Below are positions 44,574 to 55,138 of a stretch of 64,000 nucleotides of DNA, piece after piece. How positions within the stretch are numbered: the stretch's first letter is position 1; every line of letters starts with the position of its first letter. A program made the translations under genes and the position numbers. The stretch lies in assembly GCA_900539625.1 (NCBI GenBank), contig UQCW01000007.1:15983-79982 (forward strand), written 5' to 3'. The notes beneath the pieces were generated by a model that saw only the letters and a program-made list of their open reading frames with translations, did no database searches and was not told the DNA's origin. The stretch comes from an uncultured Prevotella sp. GTDB lineage: Bacteria; Bacteroidota; Bacteroidia; Bacteroidales; Bacteroidaceae.

Positions 44574-46892
44574 ATGGCAAAAGCAAAAAACCTCATAGCA
44601 GCCGCTGCTCTTGGCCTTGGACTCTGTTTTCCAAACGCCATGACGGCAGGCGACATCAACATCATCCCGACGCCCATGGAAATGACCGAGGGCACTGGAG
44701 TTTTTAGGATCGACAACAACACGAGAATTGCGAGCAAAGGGAAAGAGGCCAGCACCGTGGCCAAATTGTTTGCCGCAAAATTCAAACGCGCATCCAAGAT
44801 AACGCTCAAAGGCGGCAAGGCGGGCAGCAAAAATGCCATCACTTTCGCCATCGACAAGAACATCAAGGGAAAGGAAGCATACCGACTGGAAGTCACTCCG
44901 GAAAAGGTGGTGGCAACGGCTTCTACGGAAACCGGACTTTACTATGCCATGCAATCTGTCTTACAGCTGTTGCCAGCGGAAATAGAGCAGACTTTCAACG
45001 GCTTAAACCAAGTTTCATGGGAAATGCCCGCCGTCAGCATCAACGACGCGCCACGCTTCACCTATCGCGGCGTAATGCTCGACCCATGCCGTCATTTTCT
45101 ACCCGTCAGCGCCGTGAAAGAAGAAATTGAGCGGTTGTCGGCCTATAAAATCAACCGTGTACACTGGCACTTGACCGACGACCAAGGATGGCGCATTGAA
45201 ATCAAGAAATATCCCAAACTGACCACCATCGGTTCGCAGCGCGTAGAAGGAGACGGTAGCATACACCGCGGTTTCTACACGCAAGAGGAAGTGCGCGAAG
45301 TGGTGGCCTTCGCCAAAGCCCACCACGTGGAAATCGTTCCCGAACTGGAAATGCCCGGACACGGCATGGCCGCCATTGCCGCCTATCCCTGGCTCTCATG
45401 CCAGGGCGAGCAAATGACGCCGCGCATTATCTGGGGCGTTGAAGACGTTGTGTTCTGCCCCGGAAAGGAAACGACCTTCCGTTTCCTGGAAGATGTCATC
45501 GACGAAATGGTGCCGCTCTTCCCTGGCAAATTGTTCCACATCGGCGGCGACGAGTCTCCGCGCGGAGAATGGGCAAAATGCGACAGTTGCCAAACGCGCA
45601 TGAAGACGCAGGGCTATAAAAAGGAAGCGCAACTGCAAAGCTACCTCATTGCTCGCATAAGCAAACACCTGGCCGAGAAGGGCAAGCAGCTCATCGGATG
45701 GGACGAGATATTGGAAGGCGGCGACCTCGACACGACGGCCGTTGTGATGTCATGGCGCGGCGAAGACGGCGGAATTGCCGCTGCCCGCATGGGCCACCAC
45801 GTATTGATGACGCCCTCCAACAAAGGATATTATTTCGACACCTTCCAAAGCGACCCAGCAACGGAACCCGTTGCCATCGGCGGCTACACCACCCTAAAAA
45901 AGGTTTACGACTATGACCCGATTCCGGCCACCTTGCGCCAAAACCACCAGGAGAACTATGTGCTCGGCGTACAGGCGAACTGCTGGAGCGAGTATATCTA
46001 CAACGCTGCCAACTTGGAATACAGACTGTTTCCACGTGCATTGGCCTTGGCAGAAGTGGCATGGTCGCCCGTGGAGCGGAAGAACTATGCCGACTTTGTG
46101 CGCCGCGCAGACAACGACGCCTCTAAGCGTCTGAAGGCATGGGATGTCAACTATCACATTCCCGTTCCGGCACAAGTTGGTGGAAGCCTAAACTACCTCG
46201 CATTTGTCGACCAAAAACAGGTGAGCCTCACCACGCCACGCCCATTGCGCATTGTCTACACCACTGACGGAACGACTCCCACTTTGGAATCGCCCACATA
46301 CACGGCTCCCCTCACGCTGACGCAAAGCACCCGATTGCGCGTTGCCTCTGTCCTGCCTTCCGGCGACATGAGCCCCGTCCGCGACATCGAGGTCAAGAAA
46401 AGCAACTATCTCCCCGCACAGAAAGTAGGCCGCACGCTGCTCAGCGGACTAAATCTCTCTGTATATAAAGGTACGTATCTAAGCCCCTACCAATTGCCGC
46501 AAACGCCAGACTATACAAAAGAAATTGCCGATTTGCGCCCCATCCGCACGCAGACACGTGTTCCTGGCAACGTTCGCAACGTTGAGAACTACGCAGCCAT
46601 AGCCGAAGGCTTTGTCAACATCGACCAAGACGGCGTTTACGAATTTTCAAGCAACAACAGTCAGGTTTGGATTGACGGTCAACTGCTCATCGACAATTCG
46701 CAAATGCCTTGTCCACGCTATTCGCCCAACAACGCCGAAATAGCCTTGGCCAAGGGCCTGCACCGCTTCAAGGTCACCTTTGTCGGCGGTATTTTCGAAG
46801 GATGGCCCACCTACTGGGACGATGCTTCTGTCAAACTGCGTCCCGCTGGAGGATCCTGGAAAAACGTTGACGGCAATATGCTTTTCCGATAA
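44574..46892 (+). CDS. GH20 beta-N-acetylhexosaminidase with C-terminal PA14-like domain
   Basis: A 772-residue exported glycosidase that removes terminal N-acetylglucosamine or N-acetylgalactosamine from glycans. A signal peptide (about residues 1-25) is followed by a GH20b domain (27-155) and the catalytic barrel (about 158-510), with the HIGGDES motif and catalytic Asp326-Glu327. A chitobiase C-terminal-like segment (IVYTTDGTTPTLESPTYT) follows, and then about 120 residues resembling a PA14 carbohydrate-binding module (FVNIDQDGVYEFSSNNSQVW). The start at 44574 directly precedes the signal peptide. The cargo may be host mucin or peptidoglycan fragments. Confidence 0.93.
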   Translation: MAKAKNLIAAAALGLGLCFPNAMTAGDINIIPTPMEMTEGTGVFRIDNNTRIASKGKEASTVAKLFAAKFKRASKITLKGGKAGSKNAITFAIDKNIKGKEAYRLEVTPEKVVATASTETGLYYAMQSVLQLLPAEIEQTFNGLNQVSWEMPAVSINDAPRFTYRGVMLDPCRHFLPVSAVKEEIERLSAYKINRVHWHLTDDQGWRIEIKKYPKLTTIGSQRVEGDGSIHRGFYTQEEVREVVAFAKAHHVEIVPELEMPGHGMAAIAAYPWLSCQGEQMTPRIIWGVEDVVFCPGKETTFRFLEDVIDEMVPLFPGKLFHIGGDESPRGEWAKCDSCQTRMKTQGYKKEAQLQSYLIARISKHLAEKGKQLIGWDEILEGGDLDTTAVVMSWRGEDGGIAAARMGHHVLMTPSNKGYYFDTFQSDPATEPVAIGGYTTLKKVYDYDPIPATLRQNHQENYVLGVQANCWSEYIYNAANLEYRLFPRALALAEVAWSPVERKNYADFVRRADNDASKRLKAWDVNYHIPVPAQVGGSLNYLAFVDQKQVSLTTPRPLRIVYTTDGTTPTLESPTYTAPLTLTQSTRLRVASVLPSGDMSPVRDIEVKKSNYLPAQKVGRTLLSGLNLSVYKGTYLSPYQLPQTPDYTKEIADLRPIRTQTRVPGNVRNVENYAAIAEGFVNIDQDGVYEFSSNNSQVWIDGQLLIDNSQMPCPRYSPNNAEIALAKGLHRFKVTFVGGIFEGWPTYWDDASVKLRPAGGSWKNVDGNMLFR

Positions 46893-46915
46893 ACAGACAG
46901 CATACCAAATAATGG

Positions 46916-47102
46916 TAAGTAATGGTAAAAAAATAACTTGACCAATTTTGAGAAGTAAGAAGTTATTTTTTATGCCCTGTCTTTTCGCCGTTTTTGAAAT
47001 TTGTCATCGGTCACATAGCCCGCTATGCTCCCTCTTCCAAATTCCAAAACCAACAAAAATACAGGTCAAAATTGATCAACTTATTCTTTCACCATTACTA
47101 AA
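46916..47102. repeat. MITE-like element, family A, copy 3 (long form)
   Basis: A 187-bp element with about 36-bp terminal inverted repeats (TAAGTAATGGTA at the left, CACCATTACTAA at the right). The interior is opposite in orientation to copies 1 and 2 (ATGCCCTG) and has about 85 bp extra, including the core GTCACATAGCCCGCTATGC. The element ends 14 bp before the FBPase start. Confidence 0.88.
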
Positions 47103-47116
47103 AAGTTTTCCCGACC

Positions 47117-49111
47117 ATGGCAAAAATCAACCGACCAGACTATAAAGACGTCGCATCCGACGTTCGTTACCTTAAACTGTTGGCACGTGATTTCCCAACC
47201 ATCTCTAAGGTGACGACTGAAATCATCAACCTGGAGGCCATTCTTCATCTTCCGAAGTCGACGGAGCATTTCCTCGCCGACCTGCACGGAGAGAACGAGG
47301 CTTTCCAGCATGTGCTCCGAAATGCCTCTGGAAACATCAAGCGAAAGGTGAACGAACTTTTCGGAAACACCCTGCGCGAACAGGAGAAGAAGGACCTCTG
47401 CACCTTGATTTATTATCCTGAGCAGAAACTGGAACTGGTCAAGCAAAATGACAAGAATCTGGCCGACTATTACCAGACGACGCTCAACCAGCTAATCACC
47501 GTCTGCCGCAATGTATCCTCCAAATATACACGTTCAAAGGTGCGCAAGAGCCTGCCTGAAGAATTTGCATACATCATTGAGGAATTGCTGCACGAGTCGA
47601 CGGAGGACCACAACAAGCAGGCTTACTTCAACGTCATCATCCAAACCATCATCGGCACGCGCCGCGCCGACCATTTCATCATAGCCATCTGCTACCTCAT
47701 CCAGCGCCTGGCCATCGACCGTCTGCACATCCTCGGCGACATTTATGACCGCGGACCAGGTGCCCACCTGATTATGGACACGCTCTGCAACTATCATCAT
47801 CTGGACATCCAATGGGGCAACCACGACATTCTGTGGATGGGGGCCGCCGCTGGAAACGAAACCTGTATTGCAAGCGTGTTGCGCCTTTCGTTGCGCTACG
47901 CCAACACGCAAACGCTCGAGGAGGGCTACGGTATCAACATGGTGCCTCTGGCAACCTTTGCTATGGAGACGTACAAAGACGGCACCAACACGCCGTTTAT
48001 TCCCAAAATAGAAAACGGGACTGACGCACACAACGAGAAGACGATACGCCTCATCACTCAGATGCACAAGGCAATGGCCATCATCCAGTTTAAACTGGAG
48101 GGGCAACTTTACGGAGCGCATCCTGAATGGGGGATGAACGACCGCCGCCTGCTGGAACACATCAACCACGAAGACGGCACCATCTGCCTGTATGGCAAAA
48201 CGCATCCGCTGCTCGAAAACGACTTCCCGACCATCGACCCGAAGGATCCTTACAAACTGACGCACGAGGAAGCCGAACTGATGGAAAGGCTGAAACACTC
48301 CTTCCTCATTAGCGACCGCCTGCAACGACACGTCAACTGCCTGCTCTATCATGGTAGCATGTACGGCATCTACAATTCCAACCTGCTCTTCCACGCTTCT
48401 GTCCCTGTCAATGAAGACGGCAGCCTGCGCGAAGTGCTCGTTGGCAACGTGAAAGCCAAAGGACAGGCACTCATGGAGCGCATCGACCAAATGGTGCGCA
48501 CAGCCTTCGACACTGAGGCAGACGCTGACGAACGCTCACAAGCACGCGATTACTTTTGGTATCTATGGTGCGGTCCTGATTCTCCGTTGTTCGACAAATC
48601 CAAGATGTCTACATTCGAGCGCTACTTCGTTGCCGACAAGGAAACGCACAACGAGAAAAAGGGCTGGTATTACACGCTACGCGACAACCCCGACGTGTGC
48701 GATCATATCATGGACGAATTTGGCGTCAAAGGTCAGCACCGGCACATCATCAACGGCCACGTGCCAGTTCGCGTCGGAAAGGGCGAGAACCCGATTAAGG
48801 CGGGCGGCAAACTGATGGTGATTGACGGCGGCTTTGCAAAAGCTTATCACGACACAACGGGCATTGCCGGATACACCTTGGTTTACCACAGCCGCGGTTT
48901 CCAGTTGGTGCAGCACGAACCCTTCTCGTCAACAGAAGAAGCCATTCTGAACGGCACGGACATCCGTAGTACCACGCAAATCGTTGAATTGACAGGACAT
49001 CGCGCCATGGTGGCCGACACCGACATAGGCCGCGAACTGCGCGAACAGATCGTTGACCTCGAAAAACTATTGTTTGCCTACCGCCGCGGCATCATCAAAG
49101 AACATGCCTAA
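47117..49111 (+). CDS. fbp: Class III fructose-1,6-bisphosphatase
   Basis: A 664-residue gluconeogenic enzyme that hydrolyses fructose-1,6-bisphosphate. The length and sequence match the Firmicutes/Bacteroidota class III family, which has a metallophosphatase core: FLADLHGENEAF, LGDIYDRGPGAH and WGNHDILWMGAAAG supply the metal ligands, and later IINGHVPVRVGKGENP and VIDGGFAKAYH complete it. Its leader is almost entirely a MITE-like repeat, so its promoter is either within that element or upstream. Confidence 0.95.
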   Translation: MAKINRPDYKDVASDVRYLKLLARDFPTISKVTTEIINLEAILHLPKSTEHFLADLHGENEAFQHVLRNASGNIKRKVNELFGNTLREQEKKDLCTLIYYPEQKLELVKQNDKNLADYYQTTLNQLITVCRNVSSKYTRSKVRKSLPEEFAYIIEELLHESTEDHNKQAYFNVIIQTIIGTRRADHFIIAICYLIQRLAIDRLHILGDIYDRGPGAHLIMDTLCNYHHLDIQWGNHDILWMGAAAGNETCIASVLRLSLRYANTQTLEEGYGINMVPLATFAMETYKDGTNTPFIPKIENGTDAHNEKTIRLITQMHKAMAIIQFKLEGQLYGAHPEWGMNDRRLLEHINHEDGTICLYGKTHPLLENDFPTIDPKDPYKLTHEEAELMERLKHSFLISDRLQRHVNCLLYHGSMYGIYNSNLLFHASVPVNEDGSLREVLVGNVKAKGQALMERIDQMVRTAFDTEADADERSQARDYFWYLWCGPDSPLFDKSKMSTFERYFVADKETHNEKKGWYYTLRDNPDVCDHIMDEFGVKGQHRHIINGHVPVRVGKGENPIKAGGKLMVIDGGFAKAYHDTTGIAGYTLVYHSRGFQLVQHEPFSSTEEAILNGTDIRSTTQIVELTGHRAMVADTDIGRELREQIVDLEKLLFAYRRGIIKEHA

Positions 49112-49194
49112 ACACCAATCGGGGCAAACGCCCTGAGCTGTTTGCCCATACATCAAAAACTCCTGTGAAGGAGATTTTTCACAACACATACGAA

Positions 49195-50394
49195 ATGAAG
49201 AGTTTAAAAGAGTTATACAGAATAGGTCAAGGTCCTTCAAGCAGCCATACGATGGGACCACGCACGGCTGCCGAACAATACCTCAAGCGCCATCCCGGCG
49301 CCAAGCGCTTCCAAGTGACGCTCTACGGCAGTTTGGCGGCAACAGGCAAAGGCCACTTGACGGACTGGGCCATCTACAACGTATTGGGAAAAGACCGGAC
49401 GGAATTTATCTGGCATCCAGAAATCGTTCTTCCCTTCCACCCCAACGGAATGAAATACGCCGTTGTGGACGACAACGGGCAACTGCACGATGAATGGACG
49501 GTTTACAGTATCGGCGGAGGCGCACTGGCAGAAGAAGGTGTCAACACGCTTGAGACTCCCGACCTTTATGAGCTCGACCATCTGGAAGACATCAAGCAAT
49601 GGTGTGAATATCGTGGAAAGAGCTACTGGGAATACGTTGAAGAATGCGAAGGCCCAGACATTTGGGAATATCTCGCGGAAGTATGGCAGGTGATGCGCGA
49701 AGCCGTTGAGCGCGGCCTTGACAACGAAGGCGTTCTCCCAGGTTGCCTCAAGCTGCGACGCAAAGCCCCCGACTATTATATCAAAGCGATGGGCTACGGC
49801 GCCAACCTGCAAACGCGCGGATTGGTATTTTCATACGCTCTGGCCGTCAGTGAAGAAAACGCTTCTGGCGGACGCATCGTCACGGCCCCGACCTGCGGTG
49901 CCTGCGGCGTTGTCCCCGCTGTGCTCTATCACATCCAGAAGAGCCGCAAATTCAGCGACAAACGCATTCTGCACGCCTTGGCAACAGCTGGACTGATTGG
50001 CAACATCGCCAAGAGCCTGGCCTCCATCTCTGGTGCCGAAGCGGGATGCCAGGCAGAAGTCGGCGTGGCCTGCGCCATGGCCGCTGCCGCAGCCAACTAC
50101 ATCTTCGGCGGAAGTCTCGCAACAATTGAATATTCTGCTGAAATGGGCTTGGAACACCATTTCGGAATGACTTGCGACCCCATCTGCGGACTGGTGCAAA
50201 TCCCCTGCATCGAGCGCAACGCCCATGCCGCCGCCCGAGCTCTCGACGCCAACATCTATGCCACATACGCAGAAGGCATCCACCGCATCTCCTACGACAA
50301 AGCGGTGGAAGTCATGAAGCAAACAGGACACGACCTGCCTTCTCTCTACCGTGAAACGAGCGAAGGCGGACTGGCGAAGGAATACAACAACTAA
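49195..50394 (+). CDS. sdaA: L-serine ammonia-lyase, iron-sulfur type
   Basis: A 399-residue enzyme that deaminates serine to pyruvate. The N-terminal beta domain contains [10 protein letters not shown]. The alpha domain holds cysteines for a [4Fe-4S] cluster in [25 protein letters not shown] and nearby positions. Both domains are in one chain, as in Bacteroides and E. coli SdaA. I set the start at 49195 ([11 protein letters not shown]), which matches the family N-terminus, rather than the ATG ten codons earlier. It follows fbp by 83 bp, so both could be cotranscribed around pyruvate and gluconeogenesis. Confidence 0.95.
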   Translation: MKSLKELYRIGQGPSSSHTMGPRTAAEQYLKRHPGAKRFQVTLYGSLAATGKGHLTDWAIYNVLGKDRTEFIWHPEIVLPFHPNGMKYAVVDDNGQLHDEWTVYSIGGGALAEEGVNTLETPDLYELDHLEDIKQWCEYRGKSYWEYVEECEGPDIWEYLAEVWQVMREAVERGLDNEGVLPGCLKLRRKAPDYYIKAMGYGANLQTRGLVFSYALAVSEENASGGRIVTAPTCGACGVVPAVLYHIQKSRKFSDKRILHALATAGLIGNIAKSLASISGAEAGCQAEVGVACAMAAAAANYIFGGSLATIEYSAEMGLEHHFGMTCDPICGLVQIPCIERNAHAAARALDANIYATYAEGIHRISYDKAVEVMKQTGHDLPSLYRETSEGGLAKEYNN

Positions 50395-50545
50395 GTATAT
50401 TTGATTATACACGCTGAACATTAAAGGCAGCGTATATCGTATATACATTATCCAATTATCCCATCTGCCTATCACACGATTTAGAAACATAGCACGCATT
50501 GTTGCAGGCATTCTCTTAGGAGGATACCTGCTTCTGCTGTTTGTC

Positions 50546-53500
50546 GTGAACTTCACGCCCATCCAGCATCTTCTTGCCGACATGGTGGAGAATGCGCTTA
50601 AAGAGAAGTTGGGCACCGAAGTAAAGATTAGCCGCGTGGAAATCGGCTTGTTCAACCGTGTGATTCTGCACGACGTGTACATCGAAGACAGGCAACGCAC
50701 CCCGATGCTGACCAGCAATTTGATGTCTGCTAAGATAGAATATCGCGCACTACTTGACGGACGGGTGTCTCTCCGCTCTGTTTCTCTGCTCGACGGAAAA
50801 ATCAATCTCTATAAGACAAAAGCCGACAGCGCGGCCAACTACCAGTTCGTGCTCGACGCTTTCAAGTCAGACTCGAAAGAGCCGTCACACCTCAACCTGA
50901 CGCTCAATTCGCTCATCATCCGCCGCTTGAATTTCGGATATGAGGAGTACTACAAGCCCCAAACACCTGGGCGCCTGAACGCCTCACACCTTCGCGTAAA
51001 CCGTCTGAACGCCAACATCAGTCTCAAAACGCTGACGCAAGACAGCATCAACCTGCGCGTCCGCAGTCTTGATTTCAAGGAGCAGTCGGGCCTCGATGTC
51101 CAGTCTTTCTCATTCCGCCTGGCCGCCAACAAACGCCACATGGCCGTCACGCAGTTTGAACTCCGCCTGCCTCATTCCCAGTTTACGGAAGACGAATTGC
51201 AAGCAGACTACGACCTGACGAAGCCCGGTGTCTTCTTAAAGACCGTCACGCTACACGGACAAATTGAGCAGGCAAGGATCTCGCTCAACGACCTTTCCTG
51301 CTTCGTCCCCATCTTCAAAAAAACACCCTACGCCCTCAACCTCTCCGCAAAGTTTGACATCAAACCCGAGGCGGTGAAAATCAACACCATCCGTCTGGAA
51401 GAAGAAAACAAACGCATGAGCATGCAGGCCCACGCTTTCATGCAACGAAAAAAGGGCGTCATCAACAGGGTCAACGGAAGCATTGACAAACTGCATTTGG
51501 AAAGCGAACTTGCCGCCGACCTCCTTTCGGCATTCAGCCGCCAGAAGGAAGCCGACATTGCCAAACGCCTCGGCTCCGTCGACCTCAAGGCCAACGGATT
51601 TTTCGAGAGCGACGGCGTCAAATGGATCAATGCCGATGCGACATCGCCCCTTGGCAACCTCTATGCCTCGCTCCATTGGCGCGGCGAAGCCTACATGGCG
51701 CAAATTTCATCCTCTCAACTGCAAGTCGCCGACATTCTCGGTCAGAGCAATCTACCAAAGAATGTCACGTTTCACGCCGATGTGCATGCCAAGACCCAAG
51801 AGAAGCAGTTCACAAGCCTTTCGGCCACCGCCCTGGTCGACCATGCTGAATACCAGGGATATGCCTATCAAGGCATCAGTCTGAACGGAGAATGGGATGG
51901 TCGGGAAGCCGTGGCACGCATGGCCCTCAACGACCTAAATGCCGACTTCAAAGCCGAGCTCCAAGGGGCTTTCAACGGCAAAAAACTCTCCTCGCTCCAG
52001 GCCGACATCAATGTGAAACGCCTCAACACGCCAGCGCTCCACCTCAACCATCTGTTGGGAAGCGCCATCTATATGGGCCACGTGCAAATGTCGCTGCCCT
52101 CCGTGTCTGGCCAACTGAAAGAGGGGAAATTGTCGTTGTCGCAATTCTTCAAACTCCCCTTCTCCCCAGAAGCGAGCCCCTACCACCTGAAGCACCTTGA
52201 AATAAAACTCACGCCTTCTTCACGTGGAACGCATGCTTGTCTGACAAGTGATTTCGCTAATGTTGACATCGACGGACCTTTGTCGTTGCCAGCACTGAAA
52301 GACAACCTCAACAATCTGCTCTCTTGTGCGCTCCCCACGCTTTCAAGCAAACAGCGCTTGGAACCTTCCCGCTCCCAATCTCCCGATTGCGAGTGGAGCA
52401 TTTCCGCACAACTTCTTCAGCCCGACTTTTTCCAGGCCGTTCTCAACCTCCCCATTGACTTCGACGAAACGGTCAACATCAACGGCTACCTGTCGCCCTG
52501 TGGCGAACGCTCTGCCCTATTGATGAACACGCCGAGACTCGACTACGGCAGCCTCTCGTTTAAAGACTTCCGCTGCTATCTTCAAGGCGACAACGGCGAT
52601 TTGAGCGCCCTAATTCAGGGAAAGAAAAGAGTGGGCGAAACCGACCTCAAGGTGGCGCTCAACGCGGAAACAAAGGCGGGAAAACTGCACACCACCTTCC
52701 GTTGGGACGATGGCACGACCCACAGATACCAAGGAGCGCTCAACGCCGTTTCCGATTTCTCCAAGTCGTTGCATGGCAAAACGTGTGTCAACACGGAGTT
52801 CATCCCTTCGCAATTCGTCATGGCCGACACGCTGTGGCAAATCGCACCGAGCCGCGTCACCATCGATGAGCGCGGACTGCAAGTCAGCAACTTCTCGCTC
52901 AGCCACGACGACCAATCGCTGAACATCAACGGCCTCCTCTCTTCCAACACGACAGACAGCCTGCAAGTGCACCTAAACAAAATCGAGGTGTCTTACATCC
53001 TAAGCCTAATCGACCTCAAGCCCGTGTCTTTTTCTGGAAAGGCAACGGGTCTGGCCCGTCTCGCACCCAATTCCGCTGGAAACATCTGCATCAAAGCCAA
53101 CCTGCATTTGCCAGAGTTCCGATTCAATGATGCCCTAATGGGCGACGCCCACATCCGCGGAGATTTCTCAACGGCCGACAAGCGCCTACACCTAAAAGCC
53201 AATATCAACGAGGCCGGCGTGGGTAGCACCATGGTCAATGGCTACGTGGGCATCGGAGAAAAAGGCCTCGACCTCCACGTGGCGAGCAAAAACACAACGC
53301 TGCTCTTCCTGCGCCGCTATCTGCCCGACATCTTCAGCAACCTCAACGGGCGAACAACGGGCAACTGCCGCATCCACGGCCCCTTCAAAGAAATCGACTT
53401 TGAGGGAACAGAGCAAGCCAACATCTATGCCACAGTCAACCCCATAGGCACCAGCTACCACCTGGCCGATGGCACCGTCAACATCAGTTCGGGGACGTTC

Positions 53501-54997
53501 TCGTTTGAAAACTACGACATCACCGACGACCAAGGCGGCCGAGGACGCGTTCGCGGCACACTGCTCCACGACCATCTGAAGAACTTCAGATATGATTTCA
53601 CGGCAGACTCCAAGCAACTGCGCATCTACGACCGCCCACGAAGCATCGACATGCCGTTTTACGCCACGGCCAACGGCACGGGGCGCATTCATCTATATGG
53701 CAAGCCTGGAGCCTTCAGTGCCGACATCGACATGCGCCCAGACAAAGGCACCCTGCTGGTCTACACCGTTGACAACCCAGAAACAAGCACTGATGGTGCC
53801 TTGTTGCAATTCCGCGACAAAGCCGACGTCCTGCAACGCATTGATTCCATCAGCCATCAGTTGCGCCTGCAACCAACGGAACATGAAGCGATGTCCGCCG
53901 ACTCGCTCTTCCTGCAAACATCAGCAACAAAGCCCACAGCAAAAACCGTTGCCAACAAGGACGACGACGATTTGGAATCCTCCACCGACATACGCCTCAA
54001 CTTCCGCTTTGACATGGCGCCAGAAGCAAAGCTCCGCGTAGTAACCGACGCCAAGACGGGCGACAATATCACGCTTTCGGGAACGGGGTCCATCCGTGCC
54101 ACCTACTACAACAAAGGCAACTTCCAGATGTTCGGCACCTACACCGTGCAACAAGGACTCTTCAAGATGGTCATTCAAGACGTCATCCACAAAGACTTCC
54201 AGATGCAACAAGGCGGAACAATCAACTTCGCCGGCGACCCCTATGAGGCCGACCTCGACTTGAAAGCCGTCTACACCGTGCCGTCCGTATCATTGGCCGA
54301 CCTCGGCTTCAACTTCGCCGACAAATCCGTACGGGCCGACTGCATCCTCAACCTGGGCGGCAAGGCGGGAGCACCACAGGTGACCTTCGGCCTCAACCTC
54401 CCAACCGTTAGCGACGACGTCAAGCAGATGGTGCGCCAACTCATTGCCACCGACGAAGACATGAACCGCCAAATTCTCTATCTGCTGGGAGTCGGCAGGT
54501 TCTATAATTATAACTATGCCGCCACCGATGCCGCCGCCGACGGACAGTCGCAAAGCAGTGTGGCCATGAAGTCTTTCCTCTCCAACACACTGAGCGGGCA
54601 GCTCAACAACATCATCTCAAACGCCATCGGCGCTTCAAACTGGACCTTCGGCGCCAACTTGTCGACAGGCCAAGTGGGATGGAGCGACATGGAAGTGGGA
54701 GGACTGCTCAGCGGACGCCTACTCAACAACCGTCTGCAAGTCAACGGCATGTTCGGCTACCGCGAACGCCCCACTTCAACAACGAACTTCGTGGGCGACT
54801 TCGACATCAATTATCTCCTAACACCCTCAGGAAACATCAGTCTGAAGGCCTACAGCGAAACCAACGACCGCTATTTCTCCAAGTCGTCGATGACCACACA
54901 GGGCGTCGGCATCTTGCTGAAACGCGACTTCAAAAATTTCAAATCGCTGTTCCGAAGGAAAAAGAAGGGAGCAAATTCTGGCAGAAAAAAACATTGA
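50546..54997 (+). CDS. tamB: Very long TamB/DUF490 envelope protein
   Basis: A 1483-residue protein (from the GTG shown) of the AsmA/TamB family, bridge-like beta-taco proteins linking the inner and outer membranes in protein assembly or lipid transport. The N-terminal part contains MVENALKEKLGTEVKISRVEIGL, a typical TamB opening. The C-terminal 400 residues match DUF490, including LSGTGSIRATYYNKGNFQMFG, LNLGGKAGAPQVTFGLNLP and ending WSDMEVGGLLSGRLLNNRLQV, then a basic tail. A hydrophobic anchor (RIVAGILLGGYLLLLFVVNF) is encoded in frame upstream of this GTG, and no ATG exists in that stretch, so the true start is probably a rare codon near 50465. Confidence 0.88.
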   Translation: MNFTPIQHLLADMVENALKEKLGTEVKISRVEIGLFNRVILHDVYIEDRQRTPMLTSNLMSAKIEYRALLDGRVSLRSVSLLDGKINLYKTKADSAANYQFVLDAFKSDSKEPSHLNLTLNSLIIRRLNFGYEEYYKPQTPGRLNASHLRVNRLNANISLKTLTQDSINLRVRSLDFKEQSGLDVQSFSFRLAANKRHMAVTQFELRLPHSQFTEDELQADYDLTKPGVFLKTVTLHGQIEQARISLNDLSCFVPIFKKTPYALNLSAKFDIKPEAVKINTIRLEEENKRMSMQAHAFMQRKKGVINRVNGSIDKLHLESELAADLLSAFSRQKEADIAKRLGSVDLKANGFFESDGVKWINADATSPLGNLYASLHWRGEAYMAQISSSQLQVADILGQSNLPKNVTFHADVHAKTQEKQFTSLSATALVDHAEYQGYAYQGISLNGEWDGREAVARMALNDLNADFKAELQGAFNGKKLSSLQADINVKRLNTPALHLNHLLGSAIYMGHVQMSLPSVSGQLKEGKLSLSQFFKLPFSPEASPYHLKHLEIKLTPSSRGTHACLTSDFANVDIDGPLSLPALKDNLNNLLSCALPTLSSKQRLEPSRSQSPDCEWSISAQLLQPDFFQAVLNLPIDFDETVNINGYLSPCGERSALLMNTPRLDYGSLSFKDFRCYLQGDNGDLSALIQGKKRVGETDLKVALNAETKAGKLHTTFRWDDGTTHRYQGALNAVSDFSKSLHGKTCVNTEFIPSQFVMADTLWQIAPSRVTIDERGLQVSNFSLSHDDQSLNINGLLSSNTTDSLQVHLNKIEVSYILSLIDLKPVSFSGKATGLARLAPNSAGNICIKANLHLPEFRFNDALMGDAHIRGDFSTADKRLHLKANINEAGVGSTMVNGYVGIGEKGLDLHVASKNTTLLFLRRYLPDIFSNLNGRTTGNCRIHGPFKEIDFEGTEQANIYATVNPIGTSYHLADGTVNISSGTFSFENYDITDDQGGRGRVRGTLLHDHLKNFRYDFTADSKQLRIYDRPRSIDMPFYATANGTGRIHLYGKPGAFSADIDMRPDKGTLLVYTVDNPETSTDGALLQFRDKADVLQRIDSISHQLRLQPTEHEAMSADSLFLQTSATKPTAKTVANKDDDDLESSTDIRLNFRFDMAPEAKLRVVTDAKTGDNITLSGTGSIRATYYNKGNFQMFGTYTVQQGLFKMVIQDVIHKDFQMQQGGTINFAGDPYEADLDLKAVYTVPSVSLADLGFNFADKSVRADCILNLGGKAGAPQVTFGLNLPTVSDDVKQMVRQLIATDEDMNRQILYLLGVGRFYNYNYAATDAAADGQSQSSVAMKSFLSNTLSGQLNNIISNAIGASNWTFGANLSTGQVGWSDMEVGGLLSGRLLNNRLQVNGMFGYRERPTSTTNFVGDFDINYLLTPSGNISLKAYSETNDRYFSKSSMTTQGVGILLKRDFKNFKSLFRRKKKGANSGRKKH

Positions 54998-55138
54998 AAA
55001 ACAAGGTGAACAAGCAAACCAACGCTTCATGCGTGGCATTGCTTGTCCACCTTTTATATTGGAACTGACCAAAAGATTCATTAAACCGCAAGGAGATTTG
55101 CACTGGCTCGCATAATCGTCTGTTGCGGCGCCAGCATT

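Noticed and set aside
47534..48490. 318-codon minus-strand open frame opposite fbp
   Set aside because: The plus strand encodes a full-length class III FBPase; this is an antisense shadow.
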